From NCBI GenBank assembly GCA_046160675.1, contig JBJXHH010000220.1, forward strand, positions 1 to 10,945: a stretch of 10,945 nt of DNA, written 5' to 3'. The translations under genes and the position numbers were made by a program. Origin of the DNA: JACMJP01 sp046160675. GTDB lineage: Bacteria > Bacteroidota > Bacteroidia > Chitinophagales > BACL12. A model generated the notes under the pieces. The model saw only the letters and a list, made by a program, of their open reading frames with translations, was not told the origin of the DNA and did not search any database. Positions 1-7,165 of this stretch are shown in pieces (position 1 is the stretch's first letter; each line of letters begins with the position of its first letter).

Positions 1-117
1 TTACAACGAAACAAAACCAGGTTGTTGATTGCGATATAACTTCAAGCACAACTTGTAGTATCCTGGTAGCTCAGGTGAGTGGTTGAAAGTGTAAGGAATA
101 CATAACAATTTTTCGAG

Positions 118-144
118 ATTGCAATTGTTTGGGAACATTGCAAT
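118..144. terminator. Hairpin in the region downstream of rsmI, possible bidirectional transcript end
   Basis: ATTGCAAT at 118-125 pairs with ATTGCAAT at 137-144. After one bulged T (126), GTT at 127-129 pairs with AAC at 134-136, leaving a TGGG loop. That makes 11 pairs with one bulge. It lies about 45 bases beyond the rsmI stop codon. On the minus strand no U-tract follows directly; on the plus strand a T-rich stretch follows from about 151 to 172. It is AT-rich, so it is a weak rather than a classic intrinsic terminator. A transcript-end role is inferred from position; a regulator site is the alternative. Confidence 0.3.
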
Positions 145-188
145 TGTAAGTTAAATTTCATTTTTGCTTTTTGCAATTTGTAAATAAA

Positions 189-857
189 CTACTTCTTGCC
201 GTTTATTACGATTACAAACTCCCCTTTTGGCTCTCTCTTTTTGAAATACTGCAACAACTCTCCTGCAGTGCCCCTTACGGTTTCTTCAAATTTTTTTGAG
301 ATCTCTCTTGAAATAGAAATTTTTCTGTCCGGAAAATACTTATTGCATTGTTCCAATGTTTTTATGATCCTGTAAGGAGATTCATAGAGAATGATCGTTC
401 GTTCTTCTTCTGTAAGTTTTTTCATTTTCGTTTCTCTTCCTTTTTTCACCGGTAAAAATCCTATAAAAGCAAACTCATCATTTGTAAACCCTGAATTGAT
501 AAGTGCAGGAACGAATGCTGTAGCGCCCGGTAGAGTTTCAACAGGAATGCCTTTTTCTATGCAGTGTTTCACTAACAAATACCCTGGATCTGAAATGCCT
601 GGTGTGCCTGCATCTGAGATGAGGGCAAAGGTTTTCCCGCAGACTATTTCTGTAATGATCTTTTCTACTGTTTTATGTTCATTAAATTTGTGATGGGAGA
701 TAACTTTCGTATGGATAGAATGGTGTTTCAATAAAACAGAAGATGTTCTGGTATCTTCAGCCAGGATACAATCAACTTCTTTTAATATTCTTACTGCCCT
801 GAAAGTAATATCTTCAAGATTACCGATTGGTGTTGGAACAATAAAAAGCTTAGACAT
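189..857 (-). CDS. rsmI: 16S rRNA (cytidine(1402)-2'-O)-methyltransferase RsmI
   Basis: This SAM-dependent enzyme of the tetrapyrrole-methylase fold 2'-O-methylates C1402 of 16S rRNA in the ribosomal P site, together with the RsmH base methylation. The 222-residue product shows the family signatures in order: PTPIGNLEDIT (residues 8-18), AEDTR (33-37), SDAGTPGISDPG (81-92, cofactor-binding loop), LPGA (109-112), YESPYR (158-163), a REISKKFEE segment (184-192) and a closing KGEFVIVI strand (211-218). It is shorter than the roughly 286-residue E. coli protein and ends just after the catalytic fold, so the extra C-terminal domain is absent; short versions are common in Bacteroidota. It is the last gene of the minus-strand operon, 17 bases after purS. 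The ATG start is directly followed by the conserved N-terminus (MSKLFIVPTP), so the start is firm. Confidence 0.96.
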   Translation of the reverse strand: MSKLFIVPTPIGNLEDITFRAVRILKEVDCILAEDTRTSSVLLKHHSIHTKVISHHKFNEHKTVEKIITEIVCGKTFALISDAGTPGISDPGYLLVKHCIEKGIPVETLPGATAFVPALINSGFTNDEFAFIGFLPVKKGRETKMKKLTEEERTIILYESPYRIIKTLEQCNKYFPDRKISISREISKKFEETVRGTAGELLQYFKKREPKGEFVIVINGKK

Positions 858-874
858 TTTCCCGGAAAAGAATG

Positions 875-1126
875 TTACACTTTAAACACTTCAAAAGTAT
901 AACTTTCCATAATGGGATTAGCTAGTAATTTTTTGCATGCTGCATTTGCAATAGATTTAGCTTCAGCTTCACTGTCAGTTTCTATCATCAAATGAATGTG
1001 TTTGCCGATGCGAACATCTTTCACACTTTCTAGCTCAAGGTTTTTCATGCTGCCTGCTACTGCTTTGCCTTTCGGGTCAAGTAATTCTTTCAGAGGCATT
1101 ACATTGATTTCAGCTCTATATGCCAT
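875..1126 (-). CDS. purS: Phosphoribosylformylglycinamidine synthase subunit PurS
   Basis: PurS is the small subunit of the three-part FGAM synthase (PurS-PurQ-PurL) of de novo purine synthesis. It forms dimers that bridge the glutaminase and the synthetase so that ammonia can be channelled. The 83-residue length is normal for the family. Typical features are the first beta strand (YRAEINVMP), the LLDPKGKAV segment (residues 16-24), the VKDVRIGKHIHLMIE strand (35-49) and the C-terminal CKKLLANPIMESYTFEV (64-80). The start overlaps the end of pssA by 11 bases, indicating translational coupling. No purL or purQ gene is in the window, so this copy is separated from its partners, and its neighbours have unrelated functions. 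The identification rests on motif and length and is strong. Confidence 0.93.
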   Translation of the reverse strand: MAYRAEINVMPLKELLDPKGKAVAGSMKNLELESVKDVRIGKHIHLMIETDSEAEAKSIANAACKKLLANPIMESYTFEVFKV

Positions 1127-1904
1127 GTTCTTTTATATTTTTTGCAATGGACAGAATAATATAAATCATAATAACGAGAGGGATTAAAACAAATAGGATT
1201 TGCGCAATAAATAAGCCCCACAAAAGTACGGCTGTTGCAAGCAAGAGTATCATATACTGCCAGTTATTCTCTGCAAATCTGAAATTTTTCATTTTCAAAC
1301 TCAACAAGCGAAGATCGCTTACCATGAGGTAACATAACAATATTATAAGAACAAGCAGGAACCATTTATTGGTAAGGAGGGCAGCAAGTCCCAACTCATC
1401 TTTCAAAATAATAAGCGGCAAGGAACATACAATTAATGCCATGGAAGGAGTGGGTAAGCCCCTGAATTCTGTTACCTGCCTTTCGTCAATATTGAATTTT
1501 GCCAGGCGCAAAGCTGCAAACAAGGTAACTGCAAAACCAATTGAATAGTAAAGAATAGGATAGTCAAACGCCTCTACACTTGCATAATAACTTCTTGCCA
1601 GGAGTTCAAACAAAATTACACCCGGCACCAGCCCAAAAGTAACCATGTCTGCCAGTGAATCAAGCTGTTCTCCCAGTTTGCTTTGTGCTTTCAGTAAACG
1701 AGCAATAAATCCATCAAAGAAATCAATAAAAGCCGCAAGAAAAACACAGTAACAGGCAAGGTTAATCTTTCCCAAATCAATGAACATATTCTTTTTTTGA
1801 TCTATAACTATCATATGATCTTGGAAAATGTATACAATAGCCATACAGCCGAGGAACAAATTAAAAAGGGTGAGTATGTTTGGAAGGTTTCTGATGAGTT
1901 TCAT
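1116..1904 (-). CDS. pssA: CDP-diacylglycerol--serine O-phosphatidyltransferase
   Basis: This inner-membrane enzyme joins CDP-diacylglycerol and L-serine to make phosphatidylserine, the precursor of phosphatidylethanolamine. The CDP-alcohol phosphatidyltransferase signature D-G-x2-A-R-x8-G-x3-D-x3-D is intact: D64, G65, A68, R69, G78, D82 and D86 of 262 residues, with D61 three residues ahead. The protein is strongly hydrophobic, with membrane segments near 8-28, 46-62, 88-104 and several more to about 250. The N-terminus (LIRNLPNILTLFNLFLGC) matches the usual start of type II bacterial PssA. The specificity for serine rather than glycerol-phosphate or inositol is taken from this N-terminus and overall layout, so it is slightly less certain than the family. 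It lies 6 bases after pepP and overlaps purS by 11 bases. Confidence 0.93.
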   Translation of the reverse strand: MKLIRNLPNILTLFNLFLGCMAIVYIFQDHMIVIDQKKNMFIDLGKINLACYCVFLAAFIDFFDGFIARLLKAQSKLGEQLDSLADMVTFGLVPGVILFELLARSYYASVEAFDYPILYYSIGFAVTLFAALRLAKFNIDERQVTEFRGLPTPSMALIVCSLPLIILKDELGLAALLTNKWFLLVLIILLCYLMVSDLRLLSLKMKNFRFAENNWQYMILLLATAVLLWGLFIAQILFVLIPLVIMIYIILSIAKNIKEHGI

Positions 1905-1910
1905 ACTTGT

Positions 1911-3215
1911 TTACACCCCTACAAGTTTTGCATTCATGATCTCTTCAATTTCCTCCACCTCAATCGGGCAATCTTTCATGAAATCATATTTCTCATTTGA
2001 ATTAATCATGATATCATTTTCAATCCTGATGCCGATTCCTTCTTCCGGTATATAAATTCCAGGTTCACAGGTAAGTACAGCGCCTTCTGGCAATGGGGCA
2101 TAATGATCACCAATGTCATGAACGTCTAAACCGAGATGATGTCCGGTTCCGTGCATAAAGTATTTTTTGTATGCAGGGTTTTCAGGGTTTTGGTTCTTAA
2201 TATCTGAGTCTGATATTAATCCCAACGCTTTCAATTCACTTTCCATCACTTTGCCGACTTCATTATTGAATTCCTTGAGTATCATGCCTACCCGCATCAT
2301 AGAAATAGCTTCTCTCTGTACTCTTAACACAGCATTATACACATCTTTCTGCCGCTTGGTAAATCTGCCGTTCACCGGAATTGTTCTTGTAAGGTCAGCG
2401 CAATAGTTTGCATATTCAGCGCCGAAATCCATCAGCAACAAGTCCCCACTTTTACATTCCATGTTGTTATCTACGTAATGTAACACACAAGCATTGCTGC
2501 CGCTGGCAATAATACTTCCATAAGCATTTCTTGTTGCACGGCTTCGTAGAAATTCATGCATGATCTCTGCTTCGATCTCAAATTCCATCACACCGGGCTT
2601 CACAAATTGCATGACCCTTTTAAATGCATTGGTGGTGATATCACAAGCTGTTTGTAAAAGTTCTTTCTCAAACTCATTCTTGCTTGTACGCAACTTACTC
2701 ATGATAGGCGCCGTGCGGAAATAATTGTGCAGGGGAAAGCGCAGTTTTGTTTCATTTATGAATCTTGCGTTTCTTGTTTCAACAAGAATTTGAGCTCGGT
2801 CATTTTCATTTGTGCTCAGATAAACATTATCAGCATGATTCATGAGCTGATTGAACAAACCGGTAAAATCTTCTTTCCAGTGAATAGTAGATATTCCACT
2901 TGCTTCTTTTGCTTCAGCCTCTGTGTATTTGTGCCCTTCCCAAACTGCTATGTATTCATTGGTTTTTTTCAAGAATAATGCTTCCCTGTATTTGGGGATG
3001 GGAGAATCGGGGTAGATGATTAAAATGGTTTCTTCCTGGTCAATGCCACTGAGGTAAAACAAATCGCTGTTTTGCTTAAAGGGATGAAACTGATCTGCGT
3101 TAAAAGGCATTTCATCATTACTGTGAAAAACTGCTATACTATTGGGCTTCAGGTGTTTAATAAAGTTTGTCCTGTTTGTGGCAAATAGCTTTGGATTTAT
3201 AGAATGATATTTCAT
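1911..3215 (-). CDS. pepP: Xaa-Pro aminopeptidase (aminopeptidase P, M24B family)
   Basis: This metallopeptidase removes an N-terminal residue that precedes proline. Residues 1-165 form the N-terminal aminopeptidase P domain (for example NSDLFYLSGI at 49-58 and the VWEGHKY segment at 91-97). Residues about 185-425 form the pita-bread catalytic domain. All five dinuclear-metal ligands can be placed: D263 (MDFG), D274 (ADLTR, 11 residues later as in E. coli PepP), H359 (in HGTGHHLGLDVHD), E384 (CEPG) and E399 (RIEN). Catalytic histidines correspond to H246 and H366. The reading frame stays open to an ATG at 3335, but the extra 40 residues are unlike the family, whereas the ATG at 3215 gives a normal N-terminus (MKYHSINPKLF) and 434 residues. 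It heads the minus-strand operon. No signal peptide is seen, so it is probably cytoplasmic. Confidence 0.95.
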   Translation of the reverse strand: MKYHSINPKLFATNRTNFIKHLKPNSIAVFHSNDEMPFNADQFHPFKQNSDLFYLSGIDQEETILIIYPDSPIPKYREALFLKKTNEYIAVWEGHKYTEAEAKEASGISTIHWKEDFTGLFNQLMNHADNVYLSTNENDRAQILVETRNARFINETKLRFPLHNYFRTAPIMSKLRTSKNEFEKELLQTACDITTNAFKRVMQFVKPGVMEFEIEAEIMHEFLRSRATRNAYGSIIASGSNACVLHYVDNNMECKSGDLLLMDFGAEYANYCADLTRTIPVNGRFTKRQKDVYNAVLRVQREAISMMRVGMILKEFNNEVGKVMESELKALGLISDSDIKNQNPENPAYKKYFMHGTGHHLGLDVHDIGDHYAPLPEGAVLTCEPGIYIPEEGIGIRIENDIMINSNEKYDFMKDCPIEVEEIEEIMNAKLVGV

Positions 3216-3239
3216 TTTTAACAAAATTTGCAGAAGTTT

Positions 3240-3247
3240 CAAAGGTA
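3240..3247 (-). promoter_or_regulatory. Bacteroidota -7 element for the pepP operon
   Basis: On the minus strand TACCTTTG matches the Bacteroidota -7 consensus TAnnTTTG exactly. It lies 24 bases upstream of the chosen pepP start, which leaves room for a short leader. No clear TTG or TTTG -33 element is found 17-23 bases further upstream, so the call rests on the -7 motif and its position. Confidence 0.5.
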
Positions 3248-3352
3248 AATAAAAGCAGGTGTATCGCATATTTAGGCGGTAAAGCATTTTTATGAGGGTT
3301 TTTGCCCTTGCCGAGCCGACGGTTTTTCCTTTCAAATCCAGCCCTGAAGAAC

Positions 3353-3360
3353 TATCTTTG
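3353..3360 (+). promoter_or_regulatory. Bacteroidota -7 element for the ppiD cluster
   Basis: TATCTTTG matches the TAnnTTTG consensus exactly and lies 51 bases upstream of the ATG at 3412. The predicted transcript start is near 3366-3367. The -33 region is T-rich (TTTTTCCTTTC at about 3322-3332) but has no perfect TTG. The element sits in the divergent interval opposite the pepP promoter. Confidence 0.6.
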
Positions 3361-3376
3361 CCGTCCCTTCGGCAAA
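3357..3376. repeat. Inverted repeat centred on the predicted ppiD transcript start
   Basis: TTTGCCG at 3357-3363 and CGGCAAA at 3370-3376 form a perfect 7-base inverted repeat with a 6-base spacer. Its left arm contains the last four bases of the -7 element, and its centre (3366/3367) coincides with the expected transcript start. A DNA operator is a possible role; a 5' RNA hairpin is less likely because transcription would start inside the repeat. Confidence 0.45.
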
Positions 3377-3411
3377 ACGGAAGGTTAAAAAAACCACAAA
3401 AAAGTTATAGT

Positions 3412-5583
3412 ATGGGTGTTATAACCGAACTTAGGAATAGATCATGGATCATATTGATTTTCATTGCACTTGCGCTTATATTTTTTCTCATTCAAAGCGC
3501 CTCAAACTCAAATACGGGCTTATTTAGCAAAGGCAGGGAGGAGTTTGCATCAGTGAATGGTATAGAAGTAACACAGGAAGAGTATTCCCAAAAAGTGAAT
3601 GATGTACTTACTCAATATCTAACCCAGCAAAGGCAGTATGTAAACTATCTGCAGGGAACTTTCCCCATTGACGAACAGACAGCTTCACAAATACAGGAAC
3701 AAGCATGGACGGACCTGCAAAATGAAAGGTTGCTGAATGAGCAATATGAAAAAATTGGCATCACTATAACCCAGGAGGAAATAAATAACCTTGTGTACGG
3801 AACTGACCCTCACCCCTATTTTAAAAGTTACTATTCTCAAAATGGTGAGTATGACCCGATGTTCGTAAAACAATATTATGATCAGGTGAGTAACCAGGAG
3901 ATTTGGCAACAGAACCCTCAGGCGATGGAAGAATATTATAATTTTATTATGCGGGAAAAACTTGCAAAAAAAGATTACCTGCAAAGTAAATACACAAGCC
4001 TGTTTACCAAATCAGATTATGTCCCGCAGTGGATGGCTAAAAACAATTACCAAGTAATGAATCGCAGGGCTAATTTTGATTTTATTGATATTCAATACGC
4101 TACAGTTGCTGACTCAACAATTGCAGTTACTGACAAAGACATGAAAGATTATTTTGAGCGCAATAAAAATAAATTTAAACAGAAACAAGAAAGCCGTGCA
4201 GTACAATACATAGTCTGGGATTTTATACCCACCCCAGCCGACAGCACAGCGATTTTAAATGACCTGAAAGCTGATGCAGAAAAGCTGAAAACTGCTAAGA
4301 ATGACTCCTCTTACATTGCAGTGCATTCAGAAGATCCAATGAGAACCCGTGGCATTTTAACGGGCAGGAAAGAAATGTATGAGGCTGGTGTGGATTCTAG
4401 TATAGTAGATTCCATGTTTTCAAAACCTGTGGGCTCGCATGTTGGCCCTTATTTTCAACAAGGATATTATAAAATTGCAAGCATTAGAGATCGGCAATCT
4501 TTTCCTGACAGCTGCGATGTGAAACACATTCTTTTAGCAATAAGGGAAGACAGAGATGATGCAACAGCAAAATCACTTGCAGACAGTTTATTAGCAATAT
4601 TAAAAAGCGGGGGCAAATTTGACTCTATTGCAATGCAATATTCTGATGACCAGGGCTCTGCCTCAGCAGGTGGGGAATTGGGCTGGAGTACACCGGCTGT
4701 AAACTTCGTTGCACCCTTTAAAGATTATGTTTTCAAGTCAGGTGTGGTAGGAGCTACTGAAATAGTGAAAACAGAATTCGGCTATCATATCATAAACATT
4801 AAGGAACAAAGAAACCGCAGAGAATTTGTAAAAGCCTTTTACCTGAGCAAAGAAATTTTCCCAAGTTCAACAACTGCTGATAGCATAGAACGTATAGCTA
4901 ATGATTTTTATCATGCAAACAATACAAAAGAAAATTTTGAAAAAAGCATAAAAGAACAGAATCTTATCATGCGGTCAACTCCTCCGCTTGATAAAAACCA
5001 ATTTGAAATTACCGGTTTACCAGAATCAAAACAAATAATTAACTGGGCATATGGTGCAGAAAAAGGCGACTTCAATTATTTCAGAACAAGCAACCAGGTA
5101 ATAGTTGCACATTTGAATGAAGTGAAACCCAAAGGCATTCCGGAAATAGAAGACGTTGAAGAACAAGTGCGTTTAGAAACCATTAGGGAATTGAAAGGCA
5201 AACAACTTACAAAACAATTGCAGGAAGCAATTGCCGCCGGAGGCGACTTTGCCGCTATTGCACAAAAGGCAGGCTCATCAGTAAAGGTTGTACAAAATGC
5301 AAGCCTTGGGTCTTCTTCAGCTCCAGGCATTGGCCGTGAACCTCTAGTGATAGGTAGGGTGATGGCAACAGAACAGGGAAAGATGACCCCTGTGATAGCC
5401 GGCAATAGAGCTGTATTTGTAGCTACTGTGACAAGTATAACAGAACCCCTAGCAACTGAAGATTTTTCTGGTAACTTGAGCCAGATGACAATACAAATGC
5501 GGAATCGGATGAGCAATCAAAGCATATTGCAAAACCTGCTTCAGAAGGCGGATATAGTTGACAACAGGAATTTATATCAGTAA
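3412..5583 (+). CDS. PpiD/SurA-type membrane-anchored peptidylprolyl isomerase
   Basis: This is a periplasmic folding factor for exported proteins, tethered to the inner membrane. The ATG at 3412 gives 723 residues beginning with a short cytoplasmic tail and one membrane segment (about residues 12-31). An upstream in-frame ATG at 3292 would put 40 unlike residues ahead of this anchor and lies upstream of the promoter, so it was not used. Next comes a SurA-like N-terminal chaperone region (about 45-225, glutamine- and tyrosine-rich). Residues about 259-362 look like a decayed parvulin domain. A complete PpiC-type parvulin domain follows at about 366-463, with VKHILL near the start, GGELGW in the middle and TEFGYHIINI at the end. 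The C-terminal third resembles the usual PpiD tail. It heads a plus-strand cluster; the DUF2480 gene follows after 45 bases. Family assignment is strong; the client proteins are unknown. Confidence 0.92.
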   Translation: MGVITELRNRSWIILIFIALALIFFLIQSASNSNTGLFSKGREEFASVNGIEVTQEEYSQKVNDVLTQYLTQQRQYVNYLQGTFPIDEQTASQIQEQAWTDLQNERLLNEQYEKIGITITQEEINNLVYGTDPHPYFKSYYSQNGEYDPMFVKQYYDQVSNQEIWQQNPQAMEEYYNFIMREKLAKKDYLQSKYTSLFTKSDYVPQWMAKNNYQVMNRRANFDFIDIQYATVADSTIAVTDKDMKDYFERNKNKFKQKQESRAVQYIVWDFIPTPADSTAILNDLKADAEKLKTAKNDSSYIAVHSEDPMRTRGILTGRKEMYEAGVDSSIVDSMFSKPVGSHVGPYFQQGYYKIASIRDRQSFPDSCDVKHILLAIREDRDDATAKSLADSLLAILKSGGKFDSIAMQYSDDQGSASAGGELGWSTPAVNFVAPFKDYVFKSGVVGATEIVKTEFGYHIINIKEQRNRREFVKAFYLSKEIFPSSTTADSIERIANDFYHANNTKENFEKSIKEQNLIMRSTPPLDKNQFEITGLPESKQIINWAYGAEKGDFNYFRTSNQVIVAHLNEVKPKGIPEIEDVEEQVRLETIRELKGKQLTKQLQEAIAAGGDFAAIAQKAGSSVKVVQNASLGSSSAPGIGREPLVIGRVMATEQGKMTPVIAGNRAVFVATVTSITEPLATEDFSGNLSQMTIQMRNRMSNQSILQNLLQKADIVDNRNLYQ

Positions 5584-5628
5584 TAAACTATCCTGCGGCT
5601 TTTGCCGTTAGTAGTAAAAATTTGTAAG

Positions 5629-6147
5629 GTGGAACTCATCAATAAAGTTGCTCAAAGCGGCATTATTTCTTTTGACTTGGAAGAATATTTTCCAAAGGAA
5701 GAAATAGTGGTGTTTGACCTGAAGGATTTTTTATTCAGGGGGCTCATCCTCCGGGAAAAAGATTTCAGGGAAGCTCTTATACAAATTGATTGGAAAAGTT
5801 TTTCAGGTAAATATTTAACCATCACTTGTTCTGCTGACGCTATTATACCCCAGTGGGCCTATATGCTGGTAAGTGTGTATGCCCAACCGCATGCTACAGC
5901 AATTTTTTTCGGAACAAAAGAAGATGCACTCAGAAGTATTTATTTTCAGAAATTACAAGAGGTGGACGTTGAGCAATTCAGAGATGCAAGAATAGTTGTA
6001 AAGGGCTGCAGTGATAAGCCAGTTCCTGCAGATGCCTATGTTTATATAACAAACCTGCTGCGCCCCGTAGCAAAAAGTATCATGTATGGCGAACCTTGTT
6101 CAACAGTACCATTATTTAAACGAAAAGAAAATAAAGTAACAGAATAA
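5629..6147 (+). CDS. DUF2480 family protein
   Basis: The product is a soluble protein of unknown function from a family I recall as confined to Bacteroidota (DUF2480). Characteristic stretches are ELINKVAQSGIISFDLEEYF at the N-terminus, GLILREKDFR (residues 38-47), TITCSADAIIPQWAYML (64-80), VKGCSDKPVP (124-133) and SIMYGEPCSTVPLFK (150-164). The GTG at 5629 places the conserved N-terminus at once, giving 172 residues; a TTG at 5602 would add nine residues that are not family-like. There is no signal peptide or membrane segment. Three cysteines, C67, C127 and C157, all lie in the blocks I recognise as conserved, which suggests metal or iron-sulfur binding, or redox chemistry. I recall homologues near suf iron-sulfur assembly genes in other Bacteroidota, but no suf gene is present here. 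It sits 45 bases after ppiD and 3 bases before the lytic transglycosylase. Confidence 0.85.
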   Translation: MELINKVAQSGIISFDLEEYFPKEEIVVFDLKDFLFRGLILREKDFREALIQIDWKSFSGKYLTITCSADAIIPQWAYMLVSVYAQPHATAIFFGTKEDALRSIYFQKLQEVDVEQFRDARIVVKGCSDKPVPADAYVYITNLLRPVAKSIMYGEPCSTVPLFKRKENKVTE

Positions 6148-6150
6148 TAA

Positions 6151-7104
6151 ATGCGTCCGGTTCATTACATATTGATAGGTGCTGTTGCAGGAATTGCGCT
6201 TGTGTTTTTACTTTCCTCATCAGTAGTCGATTCTATTTCAAACAGAACAGACAGATCTTCTATAGATTCTTTAGAAAATCTTGGTGATGAAAATACTATG
6301 GCAAAATATTTTGCCATCAAACTCCCGAAGAGTGTATCTTTTGCAGGTGAAGTTGTTCCGATGTCTGACATAGAAGTGAGAGAAAGACTTGACAGGGAGT
6401 TGTTAGTGAATACATATTGGCATAGTAACACTTTGCAAAACCTAAAACTTGCTCATCGTTGGTTCCCTGAAATAGAAAAAATTTTTGCAGAGAATGGTAT
6501 TCCTGACGATTTTAAATATATCGCCTTAGCTGAAAGCGGCCTGCGCAATGTGGTTTCTCCTGCAAAGGCAGAAGGGGTTTGGCAATTCCTATCTGAAACA
6601 GGAAAGCAATATGGTTTGAAGATTAATGCAGAAATTGATGAAAGATATGATGTAGAAAGATCAACTTATGCTGCAGTAAAGTATTTTAAAGATGCATACG
6701 GAAAGTTTAACAACTGGACATTAACAGCAGCTGCATATAATGCAGGCATGGGCGCAATAGAAAACAGCCTGAAATACCAGGAAGTGAACAGTTATTATGA
6801 CCTGTACCTTAACCAGGAGACCTCAAGATATATTTTTCGCATCATCGCATTTAAAACAATTTATGAAAACACAGAAAAGTTCGGGTTTATGCTAGACGAT
6901 GAAGACCTTTACAAACCCCTTGCTTTTACTACCATCGTAGCAAAGAAATCTATCCCGAACCTTGCAGAGTTTGCAATTGAAAACAACACAACTTATAAAA
7001 TGCTCCGTTACTATAATCCCTGGATGCAATCTACTTCGCTCACAATAAATCCGGGAGAAACATTTATTATTAAATTGCCTTTGGAGAAATCAGCTGAAGA
7101 ATAA
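6151..7104 (+). CDS. Membrane-anchored lytic transglycosylase (SLT/MltD-like)
   Basis: The enzyme cleaves the MurNAc-GlcNAc bond of peptidoglycan with formation of 1,6-anhydro-MurNAc. Its 317 residues start with a hydrophobic anchor (about 5-24) with no lipobox cysteine, followed by a linker. The GH23 transglycosylase domain spans about 95-240. The catalytic glutamate is E128 in YIALAESGLRN; GVWQF (142-146) and AAAYNAGMG (193-201) are the other family motifs. The C-terminal 55 residues (about 258-310) contain a LysM-like pattern (LAEFAIENNTTYKMLRYYNP, then a final ETFIIKLP strand), so a weak peptidoglycan-binding module is plausible. The start ATG follows the DUF2480 stop by 3 bases, indicating cotranscription. 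The catalytic class is clear; whether it is called MltD depends on comparison with homologues. Confidence 0.92.
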   Translation: MRPVHYILIGAVAGIALVFLLSSSVVDSISNRTDRSSIDSLENLGDENTMAKYFAIKLPKSVSFAGEVVPMSDIEVRERLDRELLVNTYWHSNTLQNLKLAHRWFPEIEKIFAENGIPDDFKYIALAESGLRNVVSPAKAEGVWQFLSETGKQYGLKINAEIDERYDVERSTYAAVKYFKDAYGKFNNWTLTAAAYNAGMGAIENSLKYQEVNSYYDLYLNQETSRYIFRIIAFKTIYENTEKFGFMLDDEDLYKPLAFTTIVAKKSIPNLAEFAIENNTTYKMLRYYNPWMQSTSLTINPGETFIIKLPLEKSAEE

Positions 7105-7121
7105 TCCTTCTTCATTATATG

Positions 7122-7149
7122 TTGAATGCCGGTGAAATATGTATTTTTG
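7122..7149 (+). promoter_or_regulatory. Promoter of the glycosyltransferase unit
   Basis: TTG at 7122-7124 and TATTTTTG at 7142-7149 fit the Bacteroidota -33/-7 arrangement, with 17 bases between them. The site lies in the 61-base gap between the lytic transglycosylase and the first glycosyltransferase. A start about 7 bases after the -7 element would leave a leader of only about 10 bases, so the mRNA would be nearly leaderless. Confidence 0.55.
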
Positions 7150-7165
7150 ACACATAGGCGATGTA

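Noticed and set aside
54..95. tRNA-like string GGTAGCTCAGGTGAGTGGTT.
   Set aside because: It resembles a tRNA D-arm, but no T-arm, anticodon stem or matching acceptor stem follows.
1..138. Minus-strand open frame of 45 codons.
   Set aside because: It has no recognisable motif or promoter, overlaps the hairpin, and competes with an equally weak plus-strand frame; chance is the simplest explanation.
3216..3335. N-terminal extension of the aminopeptidase on the minus strand.
   Set aside because: The family N-terminus begins at the ATG at 3215, and the extension spans the predicted pepP promoter.
3292..3411. N-terminal extension of the PpiD-like protein from an upstream ATG.
   Set aside because: The 40 added residues are unlike the family, lie before the membrane anchor that normally starts these proteins, and cover the TATCTTTG promoter.
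5076..5516. Minus-strand open frame of 146 codons inside the PpiD-like gene.
   Set aside because: It lies wholly opposite well-supported coding sequence and has no family features.
5589..5612. Short hairpin CGGC-TTTT-GCCG after the ppiD stop.
   Set aside because: The stem has only four pairs and no T-tract follows, so it is unlikely to end the transcript before the DUF2480 gene.
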